A stretch of DNA of 64,000 bases from Brachypterus glaber (Eukaryota; Arthropoda; Insecta; Coleoptera; Kateretidae), in the NCBI GenBank assembly GCA_958510825.1, contig OY294052.1, positions 4,423,816 through 4,487,815 on the forward strand, given 5' to 3'. Below are positions 1-10,317 of this stretch, piece by piece (the stretch's first letter is position 1; the number at the start of each line of letters is the position of its first letter). The translations under genes and the position numbers were made by a program. The notes under the pieces were generated by a model. That model did no database searches. It saw only the letters and a program-made list of their open reading frames with translations, and was not told the DNA's origin.

Positions 1-585
1 GGTTTTAAACTGAAATTGTACAAGAAAACAGTTTTCCAAAGCCGATCTAAAAGTGAATAACGGCGAAGAATGATATGCCGGGTGTCCCAACTCTATTTAC
101 CCAGCGGTTTTCTCGAAAACTAAAAGAGATAATCAATTACTTAAACTATCTTCTAGCATGTATTTGATACTTTCAGCTCTTAAAATGTGGGCAGGGGGCA
201 TGGGGGGGGGGAGTTTTTTTAATGGAAAGGGGGGTCGTGTGATACATCACGGATATACAAAATTTTGAGCCAATTGATCCGAATATTATGTACTTGTTTT
301 TAGTAATTTCTCTGTGGGCATGTAATTATAATTACTATAATTACTATAATTATAGTAATTTGAGACCTTTGATGGTGCACGTACACATATTAGCCACACG
401 TTTAACAGGTTAGTAACCTGAGGTTACACACTTACACTTTCAACGATATAGTCTAGCAAACACGCCAAAAAGGGGCCACAATATTGGGTACTGGGATGCC
501 ACTAATTACGTACTAAATAAATGTTGTTTAACTTTTTAATTGCCAAAATACAGACAACTCAAAACTTTTCATTATCCACATACTA
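1..585. other. Unassigned AT-rich DNA with G-runs
   Basis: No gene is seen. There are G-rich runs around 188-235 and an AT palindromic stretch of ATTATAATTAC-type units near 322-362. If the exon at 1177-1399 belongs to a multi-exon gene, this is its downstream intron. No further coding exon of that gene could be read here on the minus strand. Confidence 0.5.
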
Positions 586-612
586 AGGGGCTGTCCATAT
601 ATTACGTAACGC
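586..612 (+). repeat. TIR-like end, GGGGCTGTCC...ATTACGTAACGC type
   Basis: A G-run followed by CTGTCCATATATTACGTAACG resembles a transposon terminal inverted repeat. Similar ends (GGGAACGTTCAAG then TATTACGTA) occur at 3571 (plus) and 12541-12569 (minus). No matching partner end was paired with confidence. Confidence 0.4.
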
Positions 613-1176
613 AAATTGTACCAAAATTCATACACTTCATACCCCGTTTCTGGCGTTATTAAAGGATGTAGAGATTTCATATTTTGGCTACCCCCGCAAA
701 GTAGGGGGGTGTTAGGGGGGGTAGCCCCTTAACAAATATCGTCTAATTCATCATATTGGAACTTTACGCCTTAACGCACGGCATTCCCCCGAGAAAACAC
801 AACTTAACATTAATTAAAAAACAAAAAGGTAAAAATTGATGTAAAAATTCAACGAAAAAGTTTAAAACTAATTGGGTTACAGCTTATTTTAGAAATCAAT
901 TTAATTAGATCCACGAACAGTGATTTCAAAAAAAGCTTACTACAATCCAACGTATGTAGGTTGAAATCTGAACTAAACGGAGGACGATTGTTCACAGTGG
1001 CATTGCGATATGGCGTAACCGCTTTGTTTTTAAAATAACTTAATATTTTAGGTATTTAAAGGCAGGGAGTTACCCGCTGCGCGGTATTACCTCCCTTACC
1101 CCTAATTATAATTATTATTATTATAAAGACAAACGAATAGTGATTATAAATAAAATTATAGTTTTTTTGTACATAC
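613..1176. other. Putative intron 3' of the NLF-1-like exon
   Basis: AT-rich sequence following the exon on the minus strand. It contains a perfect 10-bp hairpin, GGCTACCCCC (687-696) pairing with GGGGGTAGCC (716-725). No exon with a cysteine-rich frame was seen. Confidence 0.4.
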
Positions 1177-1399
1177 CGAGGCAGAGGAAGGTGGGCTCTC
1201 CCGCGTATTGGGGCGTAGGCCCGTGGGTGACAGTCTCTCCTCCAGCCACCGTAATGGTGGTGTTGGTCCAGTCTTGAGGCAGCAAATACGGACAATGCTG
1301 TTCAACGTTTTGACACACGTTGAGGCAAGGTCGCAGCCGTTGGCTTCGTTCGTTGAAATACGGCACCAGAGATGTACAGACCCAGCGTCGATAGGCGAT
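1177..1399 (-). CDS. Internal exon of an NLF-1/FAM155-like NALCN channel subunit
   Basis: The minus strand shows a textbook acceptor (TTTTTTATTTGCAG then ATCGCC) and a donor (CTCG then GTATGT), bounding 223 bp that encode 74 codons plus one base. The frame holds YRRWVC, then CLNVCQNVEQHCPYLLPQ, an N-glycosylation site (NTT, residues 46-48) and AGEPTFLCL at the end. Cysteines fall at exon residues 8, 25, 29, 36 and 73. Spacing and motifs match the cysteine-rich core of FAM155/NALF proteins (Drosophila NLF-1), ER/membrane proteins needed for folding and surface delivery of the NALCN sodium leak channel. It is clearly GC-richer than its surroundings. Flanking exons are not visible, so the gene is partial here. 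Family assignment is from recalled motif similarity, not a search. The splice boundaries are directly visible. Confidence 0.8.
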
Positions 1400-1551
1400 C
1401 TGCAAATAAAAAACAACAATATTAATAAAATTGGTTAAAAAAATGCTTCTTTAAAGTTTTTTGTCTAGAAAAGGCACCATATAGCTAGGGTTCCACAAGC
1501 ATCTAGAAATCGAGATATCGCGTTTTTTTTCGATTTCAAGAAAAATCAGGG

Positions 1552-1765
1552 CAGAGAAGAGAGCGAGAGGAAGGGAGCGAGAGGGAGAGTTCGAGAGGGA
1601 GATAACGAGAGTGAGAGAGCGAGAGGGAGAGAGCGAAAGGGAGGGAGCGAGAGGGAGAGATCGAAAGGGAGGGAGCGAGAGGGAGAGAGCGAGAGGGAGA
1701 GAGCGAGAGGGAGAGGGAGAGAGCGAGAGGGAAAGGGAAAGGGAGAGAGCGAGAGGGAGAGAGAA
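1552..1765. repeat. Purine-only GA-rich satellite (GAGAGGGAGAGAGC-like units)
   Basis: About 214 bases of nearly pure purine on the plus strand, built from degenerate 10-14 bp units such as GAGAGGGAGAGAGC. The long open frame on the minus strand (SLSLSPSRSLP) is a by-product of the repeat and not a gene. Such tracts can form triplex structures. It lies about 150 bp upstream of the NLF-1-like exon, in the putative intron. Confidence 0.9.
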
Positions 1766-2025
1766 CTTTTAAATATGGCAGCGTGATCTTTGTAAGGGAC
1801 GGATGTGACTGCTTCGGCGGATATATTCCAGCATCAGCATCGCAATCATTGATATGCACAGGACTTGATTATTTTTATTTTATGTAATGTCGTGAAAGTG
1901 TTCGTTTAATTGTAAATTTTTAAGTGAGTCGTGATTATTAATATGTGATTTAATTTCAATGTATTTCGTTGTACACGTGGATATTTTTTTAAGAATTTCA
2001 AAGAGATTATTATTTTTTTATAAAT

Positions 2026-2165
2026 TGGCGTCTGCGCAAACATCACTACAGAGTGAGACGGTTTTGCGTAGGCTGAAAATTATACTAGATCGAGCTGGCC
2101 AACTACCCAAAGGGAAAAGCCATACTGGAATTGGAATTGGAAATATGGCTCGACTCAGTTATCAC
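2026..2165 (+). repeat. Dispersed repeat BB, copy 1
   Basis: The segment starting GCGTCTGCGCAAACATCAC and continuing with GTGAGACGGTTTTG is repeated with divergence at 8465-8610 (GCCTGCGCAAACATCAC). No coding potential is seen and the termini are undefined. Confidence 0.6.
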
Positions 2166-2534
2166 CCCAGTTATCACTCATTTTCAGTAGTTATTATAGT
2201 AAAAATTAATTATACTCATTGTAGAGAGATTTTATTTTATATTATTTTCATGTTAGATAGAATAGGCGTCCATTGTTCTTTAATTACGCCTGCACTAATT
2301 CACTAATTGGCTTTTTCAACAAGACTGTATGAAGACCAGATAAGGCTTCAAAACACTTTTTGAAATAAAAATATACAAGCACCTACACTTTCTAAGAATA
2401 ACAGTTAATTGTTAATAAAACTAGATGACTAGCATCAAATTGTTCTATTCTAGCCAAAAACTGTATTTAACATTAAATACAAATTTTATATAGGCCTAAA
2501 AAAGAGCTTATAATTTTTTGAAATTCATTATAAA

Positions 2535-3237
2535 CTAGATGAAACGTTGTAAGCACCCTGTCAAAACATCGGCACTATTGTACACTAGAGCCATCTAGTT
2601 TGCAAATTTCAAACTAGGTGTTTTGTTTGATTTTAATTTCTGTATCTTTAAAACATTATATTCTAGCAAAAAACTGTATATAACATTTTTTATAGGGCTT
2701 AAAAAGAGCTTTTATTTAAAATATAATTTTTTGAAATCGGTTTATAAATGTGTGAGATATGCTAAAAAAACCTTTTACTGCTTTAAACGCCAATATCTCG
2801 AAAACAATGCGTTTTAGGAAAACGTTGTTTATAACATTTTTTGACCAATTTAAAATTATCTTTTATATAAGTGCTAAATTAACCAAATACAATAATAATT
2901 GCCTTAATTATAAACAAAAAACGCTAAAAACAGGAGTTTTACCCTATTTTTACCCCCTTACCCCCAATCGTTACCCCTAAAATCTAATCAGCTCTTCGGA
3001 ATACGATAAGAAACAATATGCAAAAAACCGCAAGTCGATATCTCATGTAGAAATGGAGTTAGAGAGTTTACACCCAGACAGACAGACAGACAAACACACG
3101 CAAAATTATTTTTACTGATTTCGACTCAGAATGGTCTAAAACGTCGAGAAATGTGAAAAAACGTGGTCAAAGATTTTGACTTTTCGGCGAAGATTTCAAT
3201 ACATCGGCACTCTTAGTAGCATTAAGTGCCGATGTAA
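2535..3237 (-). mobile_element. Non-autonomous Helitron-like element, copy 1
   Basis: Read on the minus strand it runs from TTACATCGGCACT to CATCTAG. It is flanked by A on one side and T on the other, with no target duplication. It carries a GACA microsatellite, the sequence TTTTCGGCGAAGATTTC and a subterminal hairpin of ATCGGCACT and its complement. A second full copy is at 12738-13439, with fragments at 6450, 25176 and 59113. The CTAG end and A/T insertion fit Helitrons. The 5' end is TT rather than the usual TC. The short reading frame inside (starting MFDFNF) is repeated in copy 2 and is not a gene. Confidence 0.65.
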
Positions 3238-3904
3238 TGGGTTATGCTAAAAAGATATTTAACTGCTTTAAACGCCACTATCACAAAACAAAGCAAGTCC
3301 CATTTCACAAGAAGGTAAATGTGATTTAACTCATTTTAATATTCAGAACTTCAGTTCTTAAGTATATTTGCTTTTTAAATATTTTAAAAGTAAACAGTAA
3401 AAGGAAAGGGATTGTATATGAGCTGTTTAAAGGTCATATGGGAATTAAGCCTTTGAAGCTTTTTTAAAACGTTTTCTTGCTTTGCTAGAGCTTTAAATTG
3501 TGTCTATTATCACTTTTTTAAACAGAAGCAGAATTAAACAAATTTTGCTGTGTTTTAATAATAATAATAAGGGAACGTTCAAGTATTACGTAGCGAATAT
3601 TTTGATAATTTCAAATGCCGTTTCTAAATTGAATGTGGACCGTATTATTCCGAATTCATAATAAAGATCTATAAGTTTCTTTGATTTTCCGTTATATTTT
3701 TGATGATAACTATCAATATTATCGAAACATGTAATTTTATATAGCATATGTCTTTTGATAGAGAATATCGGTCCAGTAGTTTAATTTAAACAAACATGTT
3801 AAAAACATAACCCCCTTTCCTCGTTGCTGAAGTCGGGTAAAAAGTCAAAAAATACATAACATATATAATAATTTACAAAAATAAACACAAAAAAACGTAC
3901 GTTT
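3238..3904. other. Unassigned AT-rich DNA
   Basis: No gene is seen. It includes an (ATA)n run near 3557-3569 and a GGGAACGTTCAAGTATTACG end-like motif at 3571, which recurs inverted at 12541-12569. Confidence 0.4.
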
Positions 3905-4045
3905 GAACCAACCCTTTTTGATATGGTTAATTTAACCATTTGATATAGTCAATCCAATATTTAATTTGGTTCCATAATACTGTATGCTTGATTTAACCTT
4001 ATAAAAGTTTAATTTAACTATACTATGGTTGAATTAACCATAGCA
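3905..4045. repeat. Small inverted-repeat segment (GGTTAATTTAACC)
   Basis: GGTTAATTTAACCAT near 3924 and GGTTGAATTAACCATAG near 4027 flank several TTTAATTTAAC/TGATTTAACC variants. It may be a decayed small MITE; no second copy was recognised. Confidence 0.3.
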
Positions 4046-5338
4046 TAGATTCTTATATCCGCAACTGTACCAACTTAGTATCTAATATATTGCAAAAAAT
4101 CTGTTTATGCCTAAAATCAAGAAAAAGGGCTCGAAAAAGTGTATCTTCTTTGTTTATCAGTCTATTATGATTGATATTGTGTGCAAGGATCTTTTCTATA
4201 TTTATTTTTTTTAGAATTTGTTTGCAAAAATACTTAAAAAGTCAATATTTGCGTGTCATTCCAACATTGATAAATTAGGAACTTTTAAACTGTAGAAGTA
4301 TAAAAATATGCACCCCAAAGTTTGTTTACATGTTTACAATGACGTTCCAGTCAAATATATACTATTCTATTCTATTTCTATTATAATTTATAGAAAAATA
4401 ATGAAAAAAATGTGAAGCGGGGGTACCTTTTCTAGACGGGTGGAAAAATGAGGAAGTTTATAAAATAAGATATCAAAAAGACTTCACTTTTCCTGTAGTT
4501 TTGGACTATTTCCTTTTGTTTTTTCTTTGTAGCTTTATCGGATTGTTTTTCTGGCCGCACCATTATCAGAAATTTATTAAAATAAAAATTTATTGAAATC
4601 AATTTTACCTATGATTGAAATTTTACTAGTATCAAAATTTGACATCTAATTAAAAATGTAAAAATATATCAAAATTTATTAAAATGCCTATATCTCGGAA
4701 ACTAATAGTCCTACGATAAAAATGATCACATGTTTTTGTAGGGAATTAAACATTATTTTCATTTATGCAAAACATTTTGCCCTACTATAAATAATAACTA
4801 AGATATCGCTAAAAAATAAAGTTTTTGTCGATTCCCCCCCCCCTGCCCTACGCTAATGTTAACCATATTTGATGTGATGCAAATAAATAATATAAACTAG
4901 ATGTCATTGAAAATCTATTAAAAAATATATATATATTTTCGATAGACTAAACATGCATTGGATAAAACACTGTACGGTACACGTGAATTAAGTGATATAA
5001 CCCAGTCAACAATTATATAATTACTGAAAGGATTGGATAATAAAAGAAATTAAAATCCCTAAATTATTTTTAATTGGTCGTTAAAAAAGCGAATTACAAG
5101 AAAATGTCTAATTAATTTTTTCTTACGGAAACATTTACGAAACATTTTAGTTTACAAAGAAAAACAATTGACGGTAAATAATTTGTATAATTACTGTTTT
5201 GTTCAATTATGTATTTTTTTCACTACTAGCTTTAGAACATACCATTATTTATCATGTTTTCAGACTGTGAAATCAGTTTTCTTCACCTATAGCAATAATA
5301 ATTTTTTCTCGCCTAGTAGGAGTAAATTTTATAAATAA
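4046..5338. other. Unassigned AT-rich DNA
   Basis: No gene or clear repeat boundary is seen. It has a C-run near 4835-4847 and short AT microsatellites near 4926. Confidence 0.4.
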
Positions 5339-5760
5339 TGGAGCTCTCTACAACTAGAATTATGAAACAAAAGACGTCTACCCTATCTCTATCTCATTTG
5401 TGCTACACTTTCCAGCCAACCAAATAAATACTGTATTTGTTATTCATTCAACAAATACAGTATTTATTTGGTTGGCCGGAAAGTGTAGCATGAGCGGCAC
5501 GAACGAACATAGCTAACGTGAATCTGTAGAATAAGATAATTCTACTAAAATTTAGATGGCGGCAGTAATTTCTTTAATAAAAATAATAGTTACACTTTTC
5601 GCCCGGCCAAGTAAATATTGTATTTGTTCAACAAAGAACAAATACAGAATTTGTTTGGTTGGGTGAAAGTGGGAGTGTATGTATGTCTTCTATCCTTTTT
5701 GGGTAGAACTTTTGTCCCTGTCTAATCTAACGGGAGAAATCGTCATTGATTTCTGTCACT
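5339..5760 (+). mobile_element. Hairpin-bearing element X, copy 1
   Basis: The outer parts (AAGACGTCTACCCTATCTC near 5371, and TCTAATCTAACGGG near 5720) recur inverted at 51446-51510 and 50720-50785, so both ends belong to one element. The interior here carries two strong hairpins: 5401-5490 (41-bp arms, 8-base loop, starting TGCTACACTTTCC) and 5592-5671 (CACTTTTCGCCC arm). The interior at 50.7-51.5 kb is unrelated. Confidence 0.5.
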
Positions 5761-5811
5761 TTAGATGTTTCATTTCTTTGTGCAATTTCCACTAATTAAA
5801 CCCTGATAAAA

Positions 5812-6115
5812 ACACAGCCGCAAAAAAAAACAAAAAAGATTAGGATCTTTTTCGAAGACCATTGTATTCCTATGTATTTTGGGGCGCTGAATCCGAATTT
5901 TAGTTCAGAATAGCACCTCATCCTATTAGTTTTGGGGATAACCTCAAAAAAGTTAGTTTCATATAGTCGAAAATAAAGTTTTTTGAGGTTATCTCCAAAA
6001 CTAATCGAACGAGGTGCTATTTTGACCTCAAATTTGGATGTAGCGCCTGTAAATATAGGAATACAGTCCATTGTCTGCGAAAAAATTCTTGACCTTTTTT
6101 TTGTGTCTATGTGCA
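5812..6115. mobile_element. Foldback element Y (U superfamily), copy 1
   Basis: It begins ACACAGCCGCAAAAA and folds into two arms: CATTGTATTCCTATG to GGGGATAACCTC, and GAGGTTATCTCC to GGAATACAG. The loop lies near 5950. Arm content (ATTCCTATGTATTTT, CAGGCC/CAGCCG-type ends) links it to the much longer palindrome at 37266-38216. Short open frames on both strands are artefacts of the palindrome. Confidence 0.6.
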
Positions 6116-6449
6116 TTGGCAAGTCACTTAAACCTAATGTCTGTTCAGGTTCAGCGTGCATAGTAAATTTTTCGAAAAAAAAAATAAAATTAAACAAAAT
6201 TGTATTTACTAGTGCAGCTTACTTTAATAGGCAATTATTTGTATGATATATTTGTATGTATAGAAACATATTATATACGATATATAAATATATTGAATAA
6301 CTACTTTTATACAACCTGAAAGTTTTAACAAGTTGTAAAGATATGTGGATAGTATATGGCGTTTTCTAGTAATATACTTCCCAAAAATATAATTTCTAGG
6401 AGCTCTTGGTTGCACTTTATTTTTAATACTGTATTAACTAGTCTTTTTA

Positions 6450-6574
6450 ACTGATTTCGACTCAGAAAGGTCTAAAACGTCGAGAAATGTGAAAAAAACA
6501 TGGTCAAAGATTTTGACTTTTCAACGAAGATTTTAATACATCGGCACTCTTAGTAGCACTAAGTGCCGAAGTAA
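6450..6574 (-). mobile_element. Helitron-like terminal fragment
   Basis: Only the TTAC-side terminus remains: GATTTCGACTCAG, GACTTTTCAACGAAG and the hairpin TCGGCACTCTTAGTAGCACT to GTGCCGA. It is about 90 percent like the same part of the copies at 2535 and 12738 by eye. Confidence 0.6.
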
Positions 6575-7245
6575 CTTGTTTAATTATTAAAGTACCAGAG
6601 CTAAGTAAAGGACCCCCTAAATTTTGTAGGGTACTGTGGTTCAAGTCAAACTAAAACTTTAGTATGACTTGTTTCAATTATTTTTCAAATATTTTGTGGG
6701 GAATGTGACCCTCTATTATCACACAAAATATTTCTTAAACTTACATCTACAAAAGCCGACATTATTTTCTTACTTTTGACTTTGTGACTACTAACATTTT
6801 ACTGTACAATAAAACTACATTGTTTGAGTATTACCTACACTACAAAATAAAGAAGCACAAAAAGATTAGACTTTAAAGTTAGAAATCTTTTCTTTTTACT
6901 GTTAAAACAGTAAAACATAACTAAGACGATGTTTTAAAATAAAATACACATAAATCACGATATTAAAAAAGTTCACTATAGCTTTTAGAAAATAATAAAA
7001 ATGGCAAAACATATTTAAGCAACGTTCGTAATTTATAATCCCTGTACACCTACAGGGATTCTAAAAACTTATACTGTACAATGACTTAACCCCTTCCCGC
7101 ATACCGTGCCATTTATGGCACGAATCGGTTTTTTTCATTATTAAACAAGGGATCAATAACTTTTTGTTATGAATAGAAAACCTATTACAGATATCTGACA
7201 AAAATCCGCCCATCTAGAATTAACTAAGCGAACTTTTATTAACGT
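6575..7245. other. Unassigned AT-rich DNA before the gap
   Basis: No gene. Two short perfect hairpins are visible: AATCCCTGT with ACAGGGATT (7037-7060) and CGTGCCA with TGGCACG (7105-7122). The latter lies just after TTAACCCCTTCCCGC, which looks like a piggyBac-type end but has no partner. Confidence 0.4.
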
Positions 7246-7445
7246 NNNNNNNNNNNNNNNNNNNNNNNNNNNNNNNNNNNNNNNNNNNNNNNNNNNNNNN
7301 NNNNNNNNNNNNNNNNNNNNNNNNNNNNNNNNNNNNNNNNNNNNNNNNNNNNNNNNNNNNNNNNNNNNNNNNNNNNNNNNNNNNNNNNNNNNNNNNNNNN
7401 NNNNNNNNNNNNNNNNNNNNNNNNNNNNNNNNNNNNNNNNNNNNN
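7246..7445. other. Assembly gap (200 N)
   Basis: Exactly 200 N, a conventional scaffold-gap length, so the true size is unknown. Open frames that run across it are meaningless. Confidence 0.98.
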
Positions 7446-7590
7446 GAAGTCTTACAGAAGACCAGGCTGAAAGAAAGCGATGGTATGGTAGCAACCAGAC
7501 AAACCATCTGCGGAAACTAACAAAGGAGTAGCGAGATGGCTAATTGACATAATAGCAAAGGCCAAAAATAAAGAGAAGAAGAAGAAGTGG
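7446..7590 (+). mobile_element. Possible 3' end of a non-LTR retrotransposon with GAA tail
   Basis: Directly after the gap, one frame reads SLTEDQAERKRWYGSN, reminiscent of the basic RWxGH segment near the end of some non-LTR ORF2 proteins. It is followed by a stop and then a short (GAA)n tail near 7574-7588. Most of the element would lie in the gap. The assignment is weak because only about 30 codons remain. Confidence 0.3.
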
Positions 7591-8019
7591 GTAATTTGTA
7601 ATAATAGGTTCTTTAGCAGGTTTAACCTATTATATTAAAAACAGTACTAGTAATTAACGAGGTATAGTGATCATTTGAAATTGTTAATATTCGAATAAAG
7701 CAATTTGCTAGATATTGTGCTTAATTTTAATTGGATAACCTACTACAAACTTTTTACTGAATATAATTTGCCTGTATCTATCTCACTCTACTGAGTGTCC
7801 CACAATTTATTTGTTTCACGATATATTTTGATATACCGGGTGTAACAAGATTGAACATTATTTCTTGATGTTTATACTAATTATTTGTTCACACATGCCA
7901 GATTAAAAACCACGGTACACTTCATTTTTTATTTATGTAAAAAAAACGTATTTTAAGTCTGCCCGCTCGTCGCAGCGTGTTCTTTTTGTAAGGGAGGGTG
8001 TAACCGTTTTGAATTTCAA
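7591..8019. other. Unassigned AT-rich DNA
   Basis: No gene. TATACCGGGTGTAACA near 7837 resembles a single transposon end of the TA/CAGGGTG type, with no partner found. Confidence 0.35.
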
Positions 8020-8461
8020 AGATATCTTAGCTTTTTGATTTTTGGGGAATAGGGCTTTGGATCTGACTAAAATTGTTATCTAATTTGCTGTGACGTTTCG
8101 ACGATGGATTTTCGTTGTTTTCGAACAGAGAATTAAAGCCAAAGATTAGTCATTGTCACTAACAGTAAACTCTCACATAAACAAAACATTATTTAAACAA
8201 ATAAATAACAGTTAAAAAATAAAATTAAGACAGTGTACTTTACTATACGCAGCAACCGAACCTACAGTAGGTTTGGACTGTTAGTGACAATGACTAATCT
8301 TTGGCTTTAATTCTCTGTTTGAAAACGACGAAAATCCATCGTCGAAACGTCACAGCAAATTAGATAACAATTTTAGTCAGATCCAAAGCCCTATTCCCCA
8401 AAAATCAAAAAGCTAAATTATACAAATCGGGCAAAAACTTTCAATTTTTTCAGATATCTTA
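8020..8461 (-). mobile_element. F-type palindromic element, copy F2
   Basis: AGATATCTTA occurs at 8020-8029 and 8452-8461 as a probable 10-bp target duplication. Between them lie a long palindrome (arms 8030-8135 and about 8295-8414) and a single-copy strip of about 37 bases at the right. Each arm holds the shared motif: on the plus strand at 8319-8351, TTGAAAA, one base, stem GACG, loop, CGTC, GAAACGTC. Architecture matches F1 (51773) and F3 (27469). Confidence 0.65.
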
Positions 8462-8464
8462 TAA

Positions 8465-8610
8465 GTTGCCGCCTGCGCAAACATCACTACAAAGTGAGAC
8501 GGTTTTGTGTAGGCCGTAAATAATAGTACATCGATCTGGAAAACTATCCTTAGGAAAATGGCATTATTGAAATTGGATTGGATTGGAAGTCTGGCCGCTA
8601 TACAGGTAAA
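8465..8610 (+). repeat. Dispersed repeat BB, copy 2
   Basis: Diverged copy of 2026-2165, recognised by GCCTGCGCAAACATCACTAC and GTGAGACGGTTTTG. It abuts the right target duplication of F2, so F2 probably inserted next to or into it. Confidence 0.6.
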
Positions 8611-8910
8611 AAACTGAATGTGCTTATTAACTTCCAATAAATATCCACTCACACAATTTATTGTCAATTTGGATTCGAGTGATAAAGTAAAGTGTATTCA
8701 AAAATCACTTGTAATTGAATAAAGCTGATTCGGTATTTAATAAATGGTGTTTTTCGGCGGAAAAATGTTGTGTTTGATGTTTTTTACGATTTCGGTGAAT
8801 GAAAAATATTCGGTTTTGAGGAGAATCGATATGCAATGGCGACGAGCGCACGGCCCGAACGTGACTGCAGATCTACTTTAATAATACACACTAAGTGTGA
8901 CCATTAGACT
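8611..8910. other. Unassigned, with a GC-richer patch
   Basis: A GC-richer patch at about 8835-8876 includes a short frame starting MATSARPERD in a reasonable start context, but it stops after about 23 codons. It is not recognised and no splice donor is obvious. Confidence 0.3.
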
Positions 8911-9285
8911 ACACTGCAAAAAATGGGGGTTAAATCATAGACTAATTTTAACCCTATATTGCACATAATTTTATTTTGCAACGAAAAAAATTTATGATGC
9001 GTCTTTTGACTTGCATAATTCATAAAAAATATTTAAAAATAGTATATGATGGTCCAAGGACGAGATATAATGTTTCTCAGTCGCATGCGAAGATTGTGAA
9101 TCGAGGCGTAAGCCGAGATTCACAACCGCGTAAGACCGAGATATATTCTAACCGAAAAATGTCACTTTTGAATACAGGCGAATAAAAATGTATTTTCTTT
9201 TAATTAAGAAATGTTGATATATATTTTTTCAAAACCATTCGGAAACATTGTGCACATAAAGAACAAAAACGAATACCAAACTAAA
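8911..9285 (+). repeat. Dispersed repeat NN, copy 1 (uninterrupted)
   Basis: Inverted relative of 12585-12737 plus 13440-13480. Shared blocks are CCTATATTGCACATAA, GACTTGCATAATTC-like sequence and GTGCACATAAAGAACAAAAAC near 9250. It preserves the empty site of the Helitron-like insertion in copy 2. A compact hairpin, TTGTGAATC with GATTCACAA around GGC/GCC, is at 9094-9126. Confidence 0.6.
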
Positions 9286-9900
9286 TCAACAAAAAAACGC
9301 ATTTTTTAGAACTCAAAAGCTCGTTTTTGAACAAATACCAACACACTAACAAAAATTCAACTCCAGTTCCTTTCAAAAGTCCGCGACATGATTAGCTGTT
9401 TAAATATTTACCGGCAATATTAGATACTGACATCTATCGATAGATACTTTAACTTGAAGACCAGTGTTCCCAAGTAAAAACTAGATACCCATAAAGTTCG
9501 TATTTAGATTATTAAAGAATTCAGGGGTCTTAACGCCCAGTGTTCCCAAATGAGAACAAGATGCAAAATAGGGTTAAAATTGTTTATTTTCGCTCCATAC
9601 TAATGGACAGAGAGTTTGATCATGTAGTTGTCAGTGACAGGCACTCAAATATGAGGCAAAAACTATGGCATAGTGTCTGTGCCCATAATTGCGAACGATT
9701 TACATCAAATGACAGACGGGAAATATATATTTGAAGACCCCAGGGGAAGGATAATCCTTAGTTATGATTCGTAAGTTATAAATCATAACTTACATAAACA
9801 GGCATGCAATTTGCCGGGAGAATGGATGTATCTCCAAAACTCTGCAACTTTACACATGATATGTGTAAAGTCTCAATATTATAATATTATTATTTTGAGT
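9286..9900. other. Unassigned AT-rich DNA
   Basis: No gene. GTGTTCCCAA is repeated near 9464 and 9541, and the hairpin TACACATGAT/ATGTGTA is near 9850. A 64-codon frame at 9540 has no recognisable features. Confidence 0.35.
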
Positions 9901-10214
9901 AATAGTTATTTATGGTACTAGTGGGTAAAGTAAGATATTGCCCATGAGAAAATTATTAATTTTCGAGAGGGCAATATCGGTTTACCCATGAGTGCCATAC
10001 AAGGTTTTATCCAATAAATAGCTTAGGAATTCATATTTTAATTAAAAATTTTAATGACATTTACAAGAAAATAATTTGACAAGTGACAGTTGAGTGGGTA
10101 AAATAAACAATTATCCACTTAATAAAGTAAAAGCCACGCGGGGGTTATTATTGAGTTTTTTTAATTTAAAATAACGCTGGTAATTGTCTCATTATCTGTA
10201 TGTATTGGATAAAA
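9901..10214 (+). mobile_element. Hairpin-headed element A, copy A1
   Basis: It starts AATAGTTATTTATGGTACTAG, continues through a head hairpin (GGGTAAAGTAAGATATTGCC against GGGCAATATCGGTTTACCC) and ends TATTGGATAAAA. Just after the hairpin, TTTTATCCAATA is the inverse of the terminal TATTGGATAAAA, so the body is itself bounded by an inverted repeat. Here the hairpin loop is shortened. Other copies: 26501, 36441, 42092, 46521, 56326. Confidence 0.8.
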
Positions 10215-10317
10215 AAGTTTAAATGCTTATTTAAACTTTTTTACTCAGAATAAACCGTTTTATAACATAATATGTCAAAAAAATTGACAGTGTAAATTTC
10301 TTTTATAAAAAATCTCG

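Noticed and set aside
1536..1859. 107-codon minus-strand frame rich in SLSLSPSRSLP
   Set aside because: It is a translation of the GA-rich satellite; no other sign of coding.
2623..2980. Frames starting MFDFNF and MLKKPF, recurring at 12826
   Set aside because: They lie inside the Helitron-like repeat, are AT-driven, and show no selection or domain.
5796..6246. Opposed frames of 133 and 87 codons
   Set aside because: They mirror each other across the Y palindrome, so they are structural artefacts.
7153..7507. Frames spanning the N block
   Set aside because: They include 200 unknown bases and cannot be genes as read.
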